Shown: one piece after another, positions 47,848 through 60,500 of the stretch
How positions within the stretch are numbered: position 1 is the first letter of the stretch
How the letters are laid out: each line of letters starts with the position of its first letter
Source: Apodemus sylvaticus
Lineage: Eukaryota > Chordata > Mammalia > Rodentia > Muridae
Length of the DNA stretch: 64,000 nucleotides
NCBI RefSeq assembly: GCF_947179515.1
Contig: NC_067472.1
Coordinates: 169,678,107 to 169,742,106 of the forward strand
Direction: 5' to 3'
Translations under genes and position numbers: made by a program
The notes under the pieces: model-generated
The model's database searches: none
What the model saw: the letters and a program-made list of their open reading frames with translations, nothing else
Told to the model about the DNA's origin: nothing

Positions 47848-49445
47848 CCTGCAGGCTCCTGCCTTGGAACCATCTTGGCTCCACTGTCATTCTTTTTTTT
47901 TTTTTTAAAGATTTGTTTATTTATTATTTGTAAGTACACATCAGACACACCAGAAGAGGGCATCCAATTTCTATGCAGATGGTTGTGAGCCACCATGTGG
48001 TTGCTGGGATTTGAATTCAGGACCTCCAGAAGAACAATCAGTGCTCTTAACCACTGAGCCATCTCTCCAGCCCCTCCACTCTCATTCTAAGAAGCTTCAC
48101 CCCTCCTGAAAGCTAGTCAAGGAAACCCCGGACACACTAGATTCGCCTCTCCCAAGGGTAGCACCCAAGCCATCCTGTTTCTTCCTGTTCCTCACCGGGA
48201 CTTAGTTGTAGGCCATACTTGTCCTCAAGGCCCTCCCTGGCGATGGTGACCACCAGTTCCCTCAAGAAATCACTGTTCTGGTGAGAGAAAGAAGAGATGA
48301 CAGTGGGGCTGGGGCTGGAAGAAGCACCCTGCCCAGGTCTTCTCCACACCACACCCACCTGCATCCTCAGGTAAAAGTTGCTATTGACAGCGACGTCATA
48401 AGCAGTGCAGCCCTGGCCTTCTGTGGAGACAAAGAGGGAATGAGGTCCCCACAACCTCCATGGAATACCCATCAGGAAAGCTTACCCAAGGACAGGAGAC
48501 TCAGGACACAGGAAGTGAGAGGCGGCATACACTTCCCAGCCACTCGGATGAGGTCCTTCTTGGACTTTCTAGGCTCACACCCAGGCTGTGGAGCAAACCA
48601 CCAAGGCAGGCCCTGGCCTCCCCAGCAGCTCCAAGGATCCCCCACTCTCCCCACCCACCTCTAGGAAATGCTTGCTTCTACTCTACAGCTCGCCAACTGT
48701 CCGCACTTCCAGCCTGTCCTTGTCCTTAGACCATCAACCAGATCCTCCAGACATCCTTGCTATTTTTCTACGTAGCCCAGGCTGCCCTCCAGCTCTCAGC
48801 AATTCTCCTGCCTCAGCATCCTAAGAGCTAAGCGAGTGAGAGACCGTGCCCAGCTCACTCGTCATGCCCGCCCGCGACCTTTTCCTGTTTCCCCGAGGAA
48901 CTCTTCACATCAGACCGTGCTCTTCCACATAACCCTCTCTGAAGCCTTCTTCAGTCTCAGTGCTGAGCCCAGGGCACGCACGCTCCTCAATCGCTCACAC
49001 TGGATTTGCGTCTGGACCCCTCTGGCTCCCCGGGCTGACAAGCTCCTGAGAAAAACCACACTGGGGGAGCAGACTCGCGTCTCCCGAGGGCACTGACTTG
49101 CATCCAGTTCGGCGTGCGGCTCTCCCAGGCTCATGGGGATCCGGAAGCCAGCTTGGTCCTCCTCCAGCATCTGAAGCAGCTCATCCTCAGTCACGTCCAC
49201 CGGGGGAGGGATGGCGGGAGAGTGGCAGATGTTGATGAAAACCTTTCCTTCCGACGAGTTGGTCTTTATGCAGAAACCTGCAGGAGTGCAGCTGTCTGGG
49301 CCGTCTGTCCCTGGGCTGTCAGTTCTCACCCACCGCTCCCTTTCTGAGCCAGGGTCTCTCACTCTATGCTCAGTCCCAGACGTGGGGCTCTTCTGCCTCC
49401 CTAGATCACAGGCACCCATTTCTTCCCCCCTTTTAAGTACATGCA

Positions 49446-49489
<44 letters not shown>

Positions 49490-50412
49490 ATATTTGCAAG
49501 CACGCCTTGGCTGGACTGTGTGATGGTCAGAGGATGGCATCCAGGGGTCAGTTCTCTCGGACGACCAGGCTTAGAGGCAAGCACCTTTACCAGCTAAGTA
49601 CGGCCTGCTTCCACACGCTGGCTCTGTCAGGTTGAGCTCCGTTCCCTCTCTATCGCTCTCTGCTTCTCTCAGGCGTCCGACTCTTTCTCACTCTGAATTT
49701 CCACTTCCTAATCTGCTCTCTGCGGTCCAGTGTTTGTCAGTGATCTTCCCACCTGTCCATTCCCATAGCTACTTCTAGGCCTTTGTACCCAATTATGACC
49801 TTCATCCTGTGTCTCCTGCCTCCAGATTCTGCTGGCCCTCTCTCTCAGTGTCTCCCATCCTCCCTGGGACCGTCTACCTTCCCACCTGCCTGCCTACCTA
49901 CCTAGACACAGACATTCCTATCTACATCTGTTCCTCACCAGGCTTTGGCTGGATCTGTGTGGATTCCGGCCTGGCTGTCTGGGCTTGCTGGAGCTCTTTG
50001 GAAGCCTGTGGGGAAAAAGTAAACAAGCATCCAGGAGGAGTCTTTGAAGTCAACCCCCCTCATCTGCGCCTCAAACATGTGCAGACAGCTCAGGATTACA
50101 TGGGGTATTATACAGTCTATGCCCCCTTTTACTTTTACAAGAACTCCCAAACTCACCCCAACTCCATTTCTTTTAAAACCTAGTAAACCTTGAGCCAAAC
50201 AACTACAATTCCCAAAGGTCTCCTTGCTGTCATAGGGCATTCTGGGAAGTGAAGCTGTATCTCTGAGTACCTATTAGTAATAGATAAATACCCAGGTTCC
50301 CACCAGTCTTGTCAGGCCGCACCTTCAGCAGCAACTCCTGAAACCGCACCGTCTCTTCACCCATAGACTCTGTGTCGCTGAGCTCCTGTGCCAGAAGCGT
50401 CGGGTCCGCCAT
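46633..50412 (-). CDS. Pih1d1: PIH1 domain-containing protein 1, R2TP co-chaperone subunit
   Basis: Coding exons on minus: 50412-50323, 50005-49939, 49277-49098, 48420-48359, 48277-48196, 47640-47511, 47384-47309, 46958-46815, 46683-46633. Total 882 nt, 293 residues, against about 290 for mammalian PIH1D1. It is the phospho-adaptor of the R2TP complex (RUVBL1, RUVBL2, RPAP3, PIH1D1), which with HSP90 assembles RNA polymerase II, snoRNPs and PIKK kinases. The N-terminal PIH domain (about 50-180) has K57 and K64 in the KTNSSEGK segment, the known contacts for CK2-type phosphopeptides. The C-terminal part is the CS-like domain that binds RPAP3. The C-terminus reads LLAVSSGPA. An acceptor (TTTTTTCTTAG) just before the start codon shows that a non-coding leader exon lies upstream. 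Confidence 0.96.
47804..48075. repeat. (CA)n array and B2 SINE in Pih1d1 intron 5
   Basis: (CA)n at 47804-47846, then a full B2 on minus (about 47890-48075) with its A-rich tail at the left. Confidence 0.85.
49451..49490. repeat. (GT)n array, Pih1d1 intron 2
   Basis: About 20 GT repeats. The sequence to its right (to about 49610) resembles a diverged minus-strand B3/B4 element. Confidence 0.8.
50202..50250. promoter_or_regulatory. Inverted pair of ZNF143-like (SBS) motifs in Pih1d1 intron 1
   Basis: ACTACAATTCCCA at 50202-50214 and, on the opposite strand, ACTTCCCAGAATGC (50250-50237). Together they resemble the two halves of the ACTACAATTCCCAGAATGC element bound by ZNF143. They lie just downstream of the first coding exon. 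Confidence 0.5.
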
Positions 50413-50514
50413 GGCCCTAAGAAAAAATCCTAGGCGTCCAAAACATGAAGAACTCTTCCCAGATAAACAAAGCCAGTCTACTGTACGGTCACAGTGGATT
50501 CGTTTTGTTTGTGT

Positions 50515-50665
50515 GTGTGTTTTCGATATAGGATTTCTCTGTGTAGCCCTTCCTGGCTGTCCTGGAATGTTTTGTAGACCAGTCTGGCTTCGAATCCACA
50601 GAGATCTGCCTGCCTATGCCTCCAAAGTGCTGGGATTAAAGGCGTGTACCCTTACCTCCCGGCCA
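50515..50665 (-). repeat. B1 SINE between Pih1d1 leader and first coding exon
   Basis: Minus-strand B1 with 'gtgctgggattaaaggcgtg'. It sits inside the inferred 5' UTR intron of Pih1d1. Confidence 0.85.
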
Positions 50666-50859
50666 GTTGAGTACACACAATACTCCACCCAGAATCCTAA
50701 AATCTGTCCTGAGAATTGTCTACGGTTCCATTATGATGAAGGTTCTGTCCTCAAATCTGTGGGGTCTCTTGGTCAGTCCTTTTTAGCCATACCTAAATGA
50801 AAGCCACACTTCCAGCGTCTGTATAACTAGGGAACTGAAGCAGCCACGGTTAACCTCAC

Positions 50860-50945
50860 CTCAGCGTCCTATCATCCAAAGCAGGCACTCACACGGACCA
50901 CTTGTATTAAAGAGGTGAAGCCACACCCTCTTACCCAACCAATCA
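50860..50945 (-). promoter_or_regulatory. Pih1d1: Pih1d1 promoter and leader exon candidate
   Basis: On minus, GACGCTGAG|GTGAGG forms a strong donor after 50860, matching the acceptor before the coding exon (exon starts 50416). Upstream of it is an inverted CCAAT box (ATTGGTTGG, 50945-50937) and a CpG patch (ggccgcgaaatgac near 50960). TSS probably at about 50890-50920. Inferred from splice signals and the CCAAT box. Confidence 0.55.
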
Positions 50946-51184
50946 AAACGGCCGAGAAGGCCGCGAAATGACATGCTTCCTGAATCAATAAAACCTACAT
51001 TTCAGCCTTTCCCCAACTGCAGGCTTTACAGTGTAGAAAGGATTGTCACTTTGAAGATTTGAGTATCTCCTGCTCCTGTCTGTCATGTGTTAAGCTCTAG
51101 GTCCTATCCCACCCATCACACACAGTCTCAATGCTATTAATCGCCATTTTGAATAAAATGAATATTTTTGCTTATAAAGAAGTT

Positions 51185-52130
51185 TTGAGGCCGGGTGGTG
51201 GTGGTGCACGCCTTTAATCCCAGCACTTGGGAGGCAGAGGCAGGCGGATTTCTGAGTTCGAGGCCAGCCTGGTCTACAGAGTTCCAGGACTGCCAGGGCT
51301 ACACAGAGAAACCCTGTCTCGGGGGGTTGGGCAGAGAAGTTATGGGGGGGCTGGAGAGAAGGCTCAGGGGTTAAGAGCACTGACTGCTCTTCAAATCCCA
51401 GCAACCATATGGTGGCTCACAACCATCTGTAATGAGATCTGACGCCCTCGTCTGGAATGTAAGTACACAGCTACAGTGTACTTACATATAATAAATAAAT
51501 AGATAAACCTTAAAAAAAAAGTTATGGAGGCGCAGAAGGCTGGAGAGATAGTTAAACAGCTGAGTGATGACTGCTCTTCCAGAGGCCTAGAGTTCTCCCA
51601 GCATCCACATTGCGACTAACAATCCCCTGTAACTCCAGTTCTAGGGGCTCAGTGGTGCTCTTTTGGCCTCCTGGGAAACTGCATGCATATAATGCACAGA
51701 CATACAGGCAGGCAAAAGACTCATGCACATAAAAGTAATCTTTGCTTCTTTTAAGAAAAGAAAAACATTAGAGGGTGGAGAGAAGGCTCAGCAATTAAGA
51801 ACACAGAGAAGTCTGGGCTTAAGCTCCTAACACACGGTGGCTCACAACTGCCACTGGGCCCACTCCAGCCCCGTGCCTCCATCGCCCTCTTCTGGCTTCC
51901 ATGGGCACTGCAGACACAGTGCAAAGATACCTCAGGGGAAACAAAGAAAGAAACAAAGGGAATACAAAGAAAGATAAATATTATTTAGCCAGTGGGCTGG
52001 CACACGCCTTTAATACCAGCACTCAGGAGGCAGACAGGTGGATCTCTGTGAGTTGAAGCCATCCGGGTCTACATAGTTAGCTCCAGGACCTCCAGAGCTT
52101 CACGGTGAGATCTTGTCTCAAGAAAATCAA
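51185..52130 (+). repeat. Five SINEs in a row between Pih1d1 and Aldh16a1
   Basis: All on +: B1 (about 51185-51322), B2 (about 51345-51515), B3-like (about 51535-51750), B3-like (about 51773-51950) and B1 (about 51980-52125). They fill nearly all of the space between the two divergent promoters. Confidence 0.8.
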
Positions 52131-52228
52131 AACAAAACCAAAAACTATTTTTTTCTAAAGCGTCAAAGTGACGACAGCCGAAGCCCTTCTGCTAAAGCGA
52201 GACCCCACCCATTTCTGTTCTCCCTGAA

Positions 52229-52340
52229 ACTACATTTCCCAGCGTCCGCCCACAGGCTGCAACGCGTGGGCCTAAAGAAGGCGGGTCCCGTCCTATAGGT
52301 CGCTGCCTGCCCACTGTTGGCCCCGCCCCTTTGATTGGAG
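52229..52340 (+). promoter_or_regulatory. Aldh16a1: Aldh16a1 promoter with a ZNF143-like motif and GC boxes
   Basis: ACTACATTTCCCAG at 52229-52242 closely matches the ZNF143/THAP11 (SBS) element. A GC box (ccccgcccc, about 52321-52329) and inverted CCAAT (gattgg, about 52332-52337) follow, then gggcgg. No TATA box. The start codon is at 52422. Confidence 0.6.
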
Positions 52341-52421
52341 TGGGCGGTGCCGCCCTTCGGACCTCCAAGTTCCTCTAGGCAGAACGTCCAGCAGTCCTTC
52401 GCGGAAGGCGCTCGGCGAGCG

Positions 52422-55400
52422 ATGGCGGCCACGCGTGCACAGCCCTGTACCCGTGAGATTTTCACGACGCTGGAGTACGGACCGGTGCCGGAGAGCCACG
52501 CATGCGCACTGGTGAGGGCTTGCCTAGCGGCGGCCGTCTACTCCCTAAGTCTTCTCTGCCGCGTTGGGCGCGCGGGCTCCCGGCATCCACTGCGGCATTC
52601 CCGGAAGCCCCGCCCCCTCGGGGGGCGCGTGATTTCCCCATACGGTTTGGAAGGCTGGCCTGGGAGGCTGGCCTCGGGCGGTGATGGCGGTCCTCGAGGT
52701 TCTCGTTTTCGGTCCTGAGCGCCGTTGTAGTGAACCCTTCCGGAACGGGTGGTCACTAAATCCCCATATCTCTCGTGGTTCTCGAGAGACTTCACCTTGC
52801 TGGACCGTGGTTCCTTGCGGCCCCTGGCACTTTGGAGGCTCACGGGAACGTTCAGAACCCCAAGTTCCTTCAAAACGTCCAGTCTCAATATCCTCTCGGT
52901 GTTCTGTGATCCCCGCCCGTTTGAACGTCGTCTGAGTTCTCTTGATCATCCTGGCCCATTTTGATTCTCCTCCTTACCCCTTCCCCTCCCGCTTCCTCTC
53001 CCCCTTACCTCCTCCCAAGTTTAGTGGGTTCCTTTGGGAGATTTTCCTAGTTTCGTATTTCATTTATAGTATTCCTTTAGAGCCGCCTGACCCAGGGCTC
53101 CAGAACCCTCTTGCAGTCCCAGTAGAATGTGGTAGAGTTCCTGGGATTTTCTTTCAAACCAAGGGCCAATCAGATTGCCCCAAGTCCCAGAAATTCTTCC
53201 CACCATCCAGGCAAGCATTAAGGAGGTTGGAGAGTCCCCGCACTACAGAAGGGCTCCAGCTTTGGTAGGACAGCATGCAACACTTTTTAAACTTTATAAA
53301 GTTTAGAGCGTTGATCCCAAAGATTCGAGGAGAAAGATCAGTGACCCTAAATCATCGTGGCCAAAGTAATTAAAGCAAATAATTAAGCGAACTTTTTTTA
53401 TTTGAGTACACACGGCTACCTCCCCGAGAAGCTTGGATTCCAGAAGTCAGTCCTGGATGCGTGGAAGACAGGGTTTGTATAGCTTGTGGATAGGGGGATT
53501 TGCCCAGCAAAATAGTTGGGCTTACAGGAGCAGAACATAAAAATTATGAGGATCCCAGGGTGGTGGTGGCGCACGCCTTTAATCCCAGCACTTGGGAGGC
53601 AGAGGCAAGCGGATTTCTGAGTTCAAGGCCAGCCTGGTCTACAGAGTAAGTTCCAGGACAGCCAGGGCTACACAGAGAAACCTGTATGGGAAAACAAAAC
53701 AAAAAAAGAATTATAATGATCTTCTGAAGCAAAGACACTATTGCAAGGTGTTCATAAAATGATAGCCATGACAACGTTTCAAACAAAGGCAGGGTTGCAA
53801 AATGATTATAATATCTTCTAAAAACCGAGGCATGGTTGAAGTTTTCTGGAACAGGCAGTACAGAACCATTTGTAGTTAAGGTTACAGATGGGGCAGAGCC
53901 CAATCCTTGAGAAAGAGGTTTAATCATAAACAGTAAAGAGCCTAGTGTGTCTTTACTGTAAGAGGCTTTCAAGCCTAAGATGGAGGCAGAATGGTTCATC
54001 AAGAGATATAACCAAGATACTGGTTAAGCGTAGGATCCCGACGGGCGGTGGTGGTGTACATCTTTAATCCTAGCACTTGGGAGGCAGAGGCAGGCAGACT
54101 TCTGAGTTCAAGACCAGCCTGGTCTACAGAGTGAGTTCCAGGACAGCCAGGGCTGTTGGGTGTTTCTGCATGGAGAGTCCGGAATAGACTCTGGGCTCTG
54201 GTGACAGGATACTGTGAATCCATCATAGTGAGATGGATCCTGGTATGGCTTGGGCTTAATGCCCCTGGACAAACAATTGCAGTGGAGACTCCAACCAGGG
54301 AGATGCCAGTTAAAAGGTACTAGGCTATTGGAGTAACTAAACATATAGATGCAGGTGGGAGGATTTGGAGCAGTTCAGAGACCCCAGCTGGAAGACGGTT
54401 AGAGGCCTCTAAAATGACACTGATAGGTTGAAAGCTGGGATAGATGGATGGTCAGACTGTGCCAACCTCGTTTAAAGAAAAAACACGATTTTTCTAATCC
54501 TCAGAATGGCAGAGAAGGACTGTTTGGTTATTTTAGTGACAGAATACAAGGCTGATGAGGGGAATAATTTTGTCCATAGTACTCACAGCTTAAAGGAGTT
54601 AGATATGGTGGACAAACCAGTAATCCCAGCATTTGGAAGGCCAAGGCAGGAGAGTTACAAGTTCCAAATCAGCTAAGCAGTCTCAAAAAATGAACGAGCT
54701 GGGCCGTCACCACGCCTTGGATTCTGGTTTATGGCCCCACCCCACCCCGTCCCCTCAGTCAGTTGCCCCCATTACTCCAACAAAGCTCTCAGGTTCGCAC
54801 TCTGTGGGCAGCTCGGCCAGAAAACATGTTTTCCTTGGCTCGAGCTTTGTTTTTGGAAATGTCATTTATTGTACAATTAATTCCATCTAAACATCCTGGA
54901 TACTAATTTCTCTTGAAAATAAAATTCCAAAGTTTGGCAACTGTTTGGCTCCAGTTCCCTGACAAAACTCATCTGGAACCAATTGTCTTGGCTACTTTGG
55001 GACATTTAAAGCGCTTGGTGTCCAATAGGCGCTCTGCTCCTGCGCCTGTGGCCTGCCAGGACCCCGTGGACATTCTTGTGGGAGTTTGTTCTCTGTCCTT
55101 TCCACGCAGTCGATGTTAGGAACTCCCATGTATCCATCACATGGCTTCAACAGCTACACGCAGGCCAGTGTTTGCGGCGCTTTCCCCCTCTCTCTCAAGA
55201 GCAGTTTATACAAATGCCAGCTGCTGTGCTACTTTCGCATAAATATTTGAGTCTTTATTTCTGACAGATAAGGGTTCTGTTACATAACGCACACTGTCAG
55301 AGCACTAACTGTCCATCACAATGTCTAGTTCCCGGCCATGTGAACATGGGCCCTGTCCTTGGGGACATCACAGTTTGGAACATTTAGGTGACAATTTTTC

Positions 55401-57552
55401 TTTTCTTTTTAAAGATTCTTATTTTGTTTTGTGTTTTGCATTTTGGGACAGGGTTCCTCTCTGCTATCCTTCCTGACTGGCCTAGAATGCTCCATGTAGA
55501 CAGTCTGACCTGAACTCACAAGCAACTCACCTGCCTCTGCCTCCCAACACCACACCTAGCCTGTCATTGGGATTATTGTGTCTGTGTGTACGCATGTGCA
55601 CATGCTTGTGAGAACTCAAGGAGGCCAGCAGAGGGTTTTAGGTCCCTGGAGCTGGAGTTGCAGGTGGCTGCAAGCTGTCTGAAAACCACACACGAGTTGT
55701 GTGCAGGAGCCCTCGGCCCTGCGGTCCACTCTTCTGCCCAGGCCTTCTTTCTTTTGAATCGCTCTCTCACTGGGCTGGAGTTGCCCATCGGGCTAGGCTG
55801 CTGCTCTTTGAGCCCTAAGGATCCTCCTCCTCCGCCTTTCTAACACTGGGATTACAGATGTGTGTGCCGTGATCCACTTTACTCCCATGGATCCTGGGAA
55901 CTGAACTCGGGTTCTTATAACTGCAAGGCAAGTGCTTTGTTGACTGAGCTATTTCCCCACCGTGTACCTTTTTCTTTATTTTAAGGGGGAGCCTCCCTAT
56001 GTAGCCTAGGCTGGGGGGGCCTCCCTATGTAGCCTAGGCTGGGGCCTCCCTATGTAGCCTAGGCTGGGGGGGCCTCCCTATGTAGCCTAGGCTGGGGCCT
56101 CCCTATGTAGCCTAGGCTGGGGCCTCCCTATGTAGCCTAGGCTGGAGCCTCCCTATGTAGCCTAGGCTGGGGGCCTCCCTATGTAGCCTAGGCTGGGGGC
56201 CTCCCTATGTAGCCTAGGCTGGGGCCTCCCTATGTAGCCTAGGCTGGGGGCCTCCCTATGTAGCCTAGGCTGGGGACCTCCCTATGTAGCCTAGGCTGGG
56301 GGGCCTCCCTATGTAGCCTAGGCTGGGGGGCCTCCCTATGTAGCCTAGGCTGGGGGGCCTCCCTATGTAGCCTAGGCTGGGGACCTCCCTATGTAGCCTA
56401 GGCTGGGGGGCCTCCCTATGTAGCCTAGGCTGGGGGGCCTCCCTATGTAGCCTAGGCTGGGGGGCCTCCCTATGTAGCCTAGGCTGGGGGGCCTCCCTAT
56501 CTAGCCTAGGCTGGGGGCCTCCCTATGTAGCCTAGGCTGGGGACCTCCCTATGTAGCCTAGGCTGGGGCCTCCCTATCTAGCCTAGGCTGGAGCCTCCCT
56601 ATGTAGCCTAGGCTGGGGACCTCCCTATGTAGCCTAGGCTGGGGCCTCCCTATGTAGCCTAGGCTGGGGACCTCCCTATGTAGCCTAGGCTGGGGACCTC
56701 CCTATGTAGCCTAGGCTGGGGCCTCCCTATCTAGCCTAGGCTGGAGCCTCCCTATGTAGCCTAGGCTGGGGGCCTCCCTATGTAGCCTAGGCTGGGGGCC
56801 TCCCTATGTAGCCTAGGCTGGGGGCCTCCCTATGTAGCCTAGGCTGGGGCCTCCCTATCTAGCCTAGGCTGGAGCCTCCCTATGTAGCCTAGGCTAGCCT
56901 TTAGATCATAGTGATCCCCTGCTTCTCCTTCTCAAGTGTTGTTGGAGTTGTAGACACATGGTACACACTGAGGCCATTTTGCTTTAAGAAAGAAAGAAAA
57001 ATAAATAAATAAAGAATAACAAACCCAGTTGTCAGGGTAAGGGAAGGAAAGGGGAAGGCAGATGTTGGACTTACGAACAGCAGAAGCTGTGAGGAGGGAG
57101 AGGCAGCAGCACGGAGCAGCGCGGAGAGGAAGCTGCGGTCGGGCTCCCGCGGCTAAGTGGCTCTGCCGGCTGTTTATGTATATTGACTCCTTCCCTTCTC
57201 CCTAGGCACCAGGATGGTTTACCAGCGGCAGAGAGTTATAAACCCCTGGCTCAGCCTGGCAGTAGGGGCACACGCCTTAATCCCAATACTCCTGAGGCAG
57301 AGGCAGGAGGCCAGCCTGGTCTGTAGAGCTAGTTCCAGAACAGCCAGAGATACACAGAGAAACCCTATCTTCAAAAACAAAAATAATAATATTAGTGTTA
57401 ATAATAATAAATAAAGCAGTAGAGCTCTTGCCTAACATGCCCAAGGCCCAGGGTTCCATTCCAAGCACCAAATAAAAATAAAAACACCACTGACAAATTG
57501 TCTTTCCATGAAAGCAAAGCTAACTTAAAGTCATCACTCTGTGGATGAAAGT

Positions 57553-57595
<43 letters not shown>

Positions 57596-60500
57596 TTTCA
57601 CATTTAAGCCAGGCATACTAGTCACACACTAGTCACACAGTGATGCAAGAGATCTGGAGATCATTCCTGACACCTCAGTAAGTTTAAACCAGCCTGGGCT
57701 ATTATTACATTTGATCCTGTCTCAAAAAGAGAAAAACAGGAAAAATAGAGTCCAAGATCTTGCCATTATAGCCCAGGCTGGCCTGAGTACTGGGCTGTAT
57801 ATAGGCTATACATATATACATATATAGGCTGTAGCAACAGTACTAGCTCATGTAATGAGTTTCAGATAATGTTTTAGCCATAGTTTTAAAAACAAAAAAA
57901 GCAGGGGCTGGAAGTATAATTTGATAGTATAGGGCCCTGAGTTCAAACTCCAGCCCAAAACAAAAACAAAAGGCAGACAGGAGAAGGATGAGCTGAGGGC
58001 AGGGGTACAGACATCCCCTCAAGAACAGCAAGGGACTGAGCTGTCCCAGCTGCCTCACAGGCTCTTCTCCAAACTCCTTTCTTCCTCCAGGCCTGGCTGG
58101 ACACCCACAACCGCCTCTTGGGCCACTATGTCAATGGAATGTGGCTGAAGCCAGAACACAGGAGTCCAGTGCCTTGCCAGGATCCCATCACAGGTTTTTG
58201 AAAAGTCCAGTCATTCAGGGGGAACAAAGACCTCTCTTAGAGTGGCAGCCATGCCATCCCAGATATCTGAGCTCAAGCCACTGGTGGTGGCGGGGACAGG
58301 AGTTCTCGTTTCTCCTGAGGACAGAGGACATTCTCAATAATTATAGTTCCTAGTGTCCCCAAAAGGCTTTTGAAGACCCTCTCTATTAAATTCTCTTCCT
58401 CGAGCCTAGTATAATGGCTCATACCTCTAATCTTAGCAATCCAGAGGCTGAAACAGACAAGTCATGAGTTTGAAACCATCCTGAAATACAGAGTGAATTC
58501 CAGGCCAGCCTTGGCTTCATAGCGAGACACTTAAAAAGAGAAGAAGAAAGGAGCCAAAGAGAGGGCTCAGTGCTTTGGAAGTGTGTTCTGTTCCTCCAGA
58601 AGACCCCGCCTCCTTCAGTTCCTAGCACCCATGTCAGAACCAAGCTGCTCAAAACCCCTGTAACTTCAGGTCCAGATGATCTGACATCTTCTGACTCCTG
58701 TGGGCCCTGCATGCATATGATATACATACATACACACAGGCCAAATACTTGTTACTAATTCCAAATAAATAAAAGTTTAAAATCCCAGCCAAGCATTGGT
58801 GTACTTCCCTTTAATCTTAGCACTCAGGAGGCAGAGACAGACATATCTCTGAGTTCGAGCCCAGCCTGGGCTACAGAAAGAGTTCCAAGACAGCCAGGGA
58901 TATACAGGGAAACCCTGTATCAACAAAACAAACAAACAAAAAGTTTAAAAATCGGAGTAAGAAAGGAAAGAAGGAAAAGAAGGTAGACTCCTGCCTGCAG
59001 AGCTTGGTCAGAGCAGTGGCTATAACTAGAGGAAGGCCTGAGACACGCGGGGAACTTCCGACACAGGCTTCTCCCGGGCTGAAACCCCACTTGCCTCTGC
59101 AGGAGACAACCTGGCCAGCTGCCTGCGAGCAGAGGCTGAGGACATTGCAGCGGCTGTAGAGGCTGCAAGGAAAGCATTCGAGACCTGGAGTCAACTCCCC
59201 GGAGCTGCTCGCGGCCAACACCTCAGCCGGTGAGGAAGCCCAGGCCAGGGCCACACAGGAAGGAATGGCCCTTTTCCCTCAGGATTCGCAGGAGGCCGTG
59301 GAAACAGTGCTTCCATATTCTCAGGTCCTTGTGAATTAATAGTTCATGTTTCCCACACGCATGTGGCATTTCAGCGGCCAGGACAGCCATTGTTTCTCAC
59401 CGTTCAGTGGGACTAGAACCAGAACATCATGAGAGGCCTGTTTCTCAGCCCTTATTAGAATCTGAGCTCCCTGCTTCCCGGCACACTATGGGGATGACTA
59501 TAAAGATCCCATTTCCCATAATGCAACTGAATCAGAAGCTAAGATTCAAGTTCCCAGTTGTCTTTGGGACTGGCTGGTAATCGGCGGCCAGGACCATTCT
59601 ACAGCACCCACACACGGTTTTCACACTCTCCTAGACTCCATTTCCTTTTTGTTGTTGTTGTTTTTGCTTTTTTGTTTTTTGTTTTGTTTTTTCGAGACAG
59701 GGTTTCTCTGTGTAGCCCTGGCTGTCCAGGAACTCACTCTGTAGACCAGGCTGGCCTTGAACTCAGAAATCCCCCTGCCTCTGCCTCCCAAGTGGTGAGA
59801 TTACAGGCGTGTGCCACCACTGCCCAGCTAGACTCCATTTCCTATACTGCTTTGGTACCTGCTATCCTGAGAAACTGTGGATGTGCCCCTACAGTCTTGT
59901 GGGGATGACAGTCACGGTTGCTCTGAGCACGGACCAACTCCTTGTATTCTCCAAAGCCTAGCCAAGGTCATTCAGAAGCACCAGCAGCTGCTGTGGACCC
60001 TGGAGTCCCTGGTCACTGGACGGGCTGTCCGAGAAGTTCGAGATGGGGATGTGCCACTGGCCCAGCAACTGCTCCAGTACCATGCGCTCCAGGCGCATGC
60101 CCAGGATAACGCGTCGGCAGACTGGGAGCCCATGGGTGAGAACCTGTGCCCAGAGCCCTCCTGACCCAGCGAAGCACCGGGCGTCCCTCATTATGGATGC
60201 TTTGCAGGAGTCATTGGCCTCATCGTGCCGACCTCTTTCTCTTTCTTGGACATGATGTGGAGGGTCTGCCCTGCCCTGGCTATGGGTAGGTAAAGGCTGT
60301 GGTTCCCACACACACTGTCTTCTCTCAGGATGGTTGGGGTCCAAGGAGGAGGGCTGGCACCTGCACCCCTGGTGTGCAAGAGGAGGGTAGGAGTCTGGAC
60401 TCGGATCTGAAGAAGGAGAGCTGGAGCCTAGCCTTCAGGGTCCCCTGGTTGTTCCCTTCCCAGGCTGCACTGTGGTGGCCCTCGTGCCCCCAGCCTTCCC

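Noticed and set aside
53700..54470. Possible endogenous retroviral LTR in Aldh16a1 intron 1
   Set aside because: It lacks clear TG...CA ends, a primer-binding site or retroviral coding sequence, so I do not call it; RepeatMasker would decide.
55983..56895. CRISPR-like regular repeat array
   Set aside because: Units are directly abutting with no unique spacers, in a vertebrate intron. This is a minisatellite.
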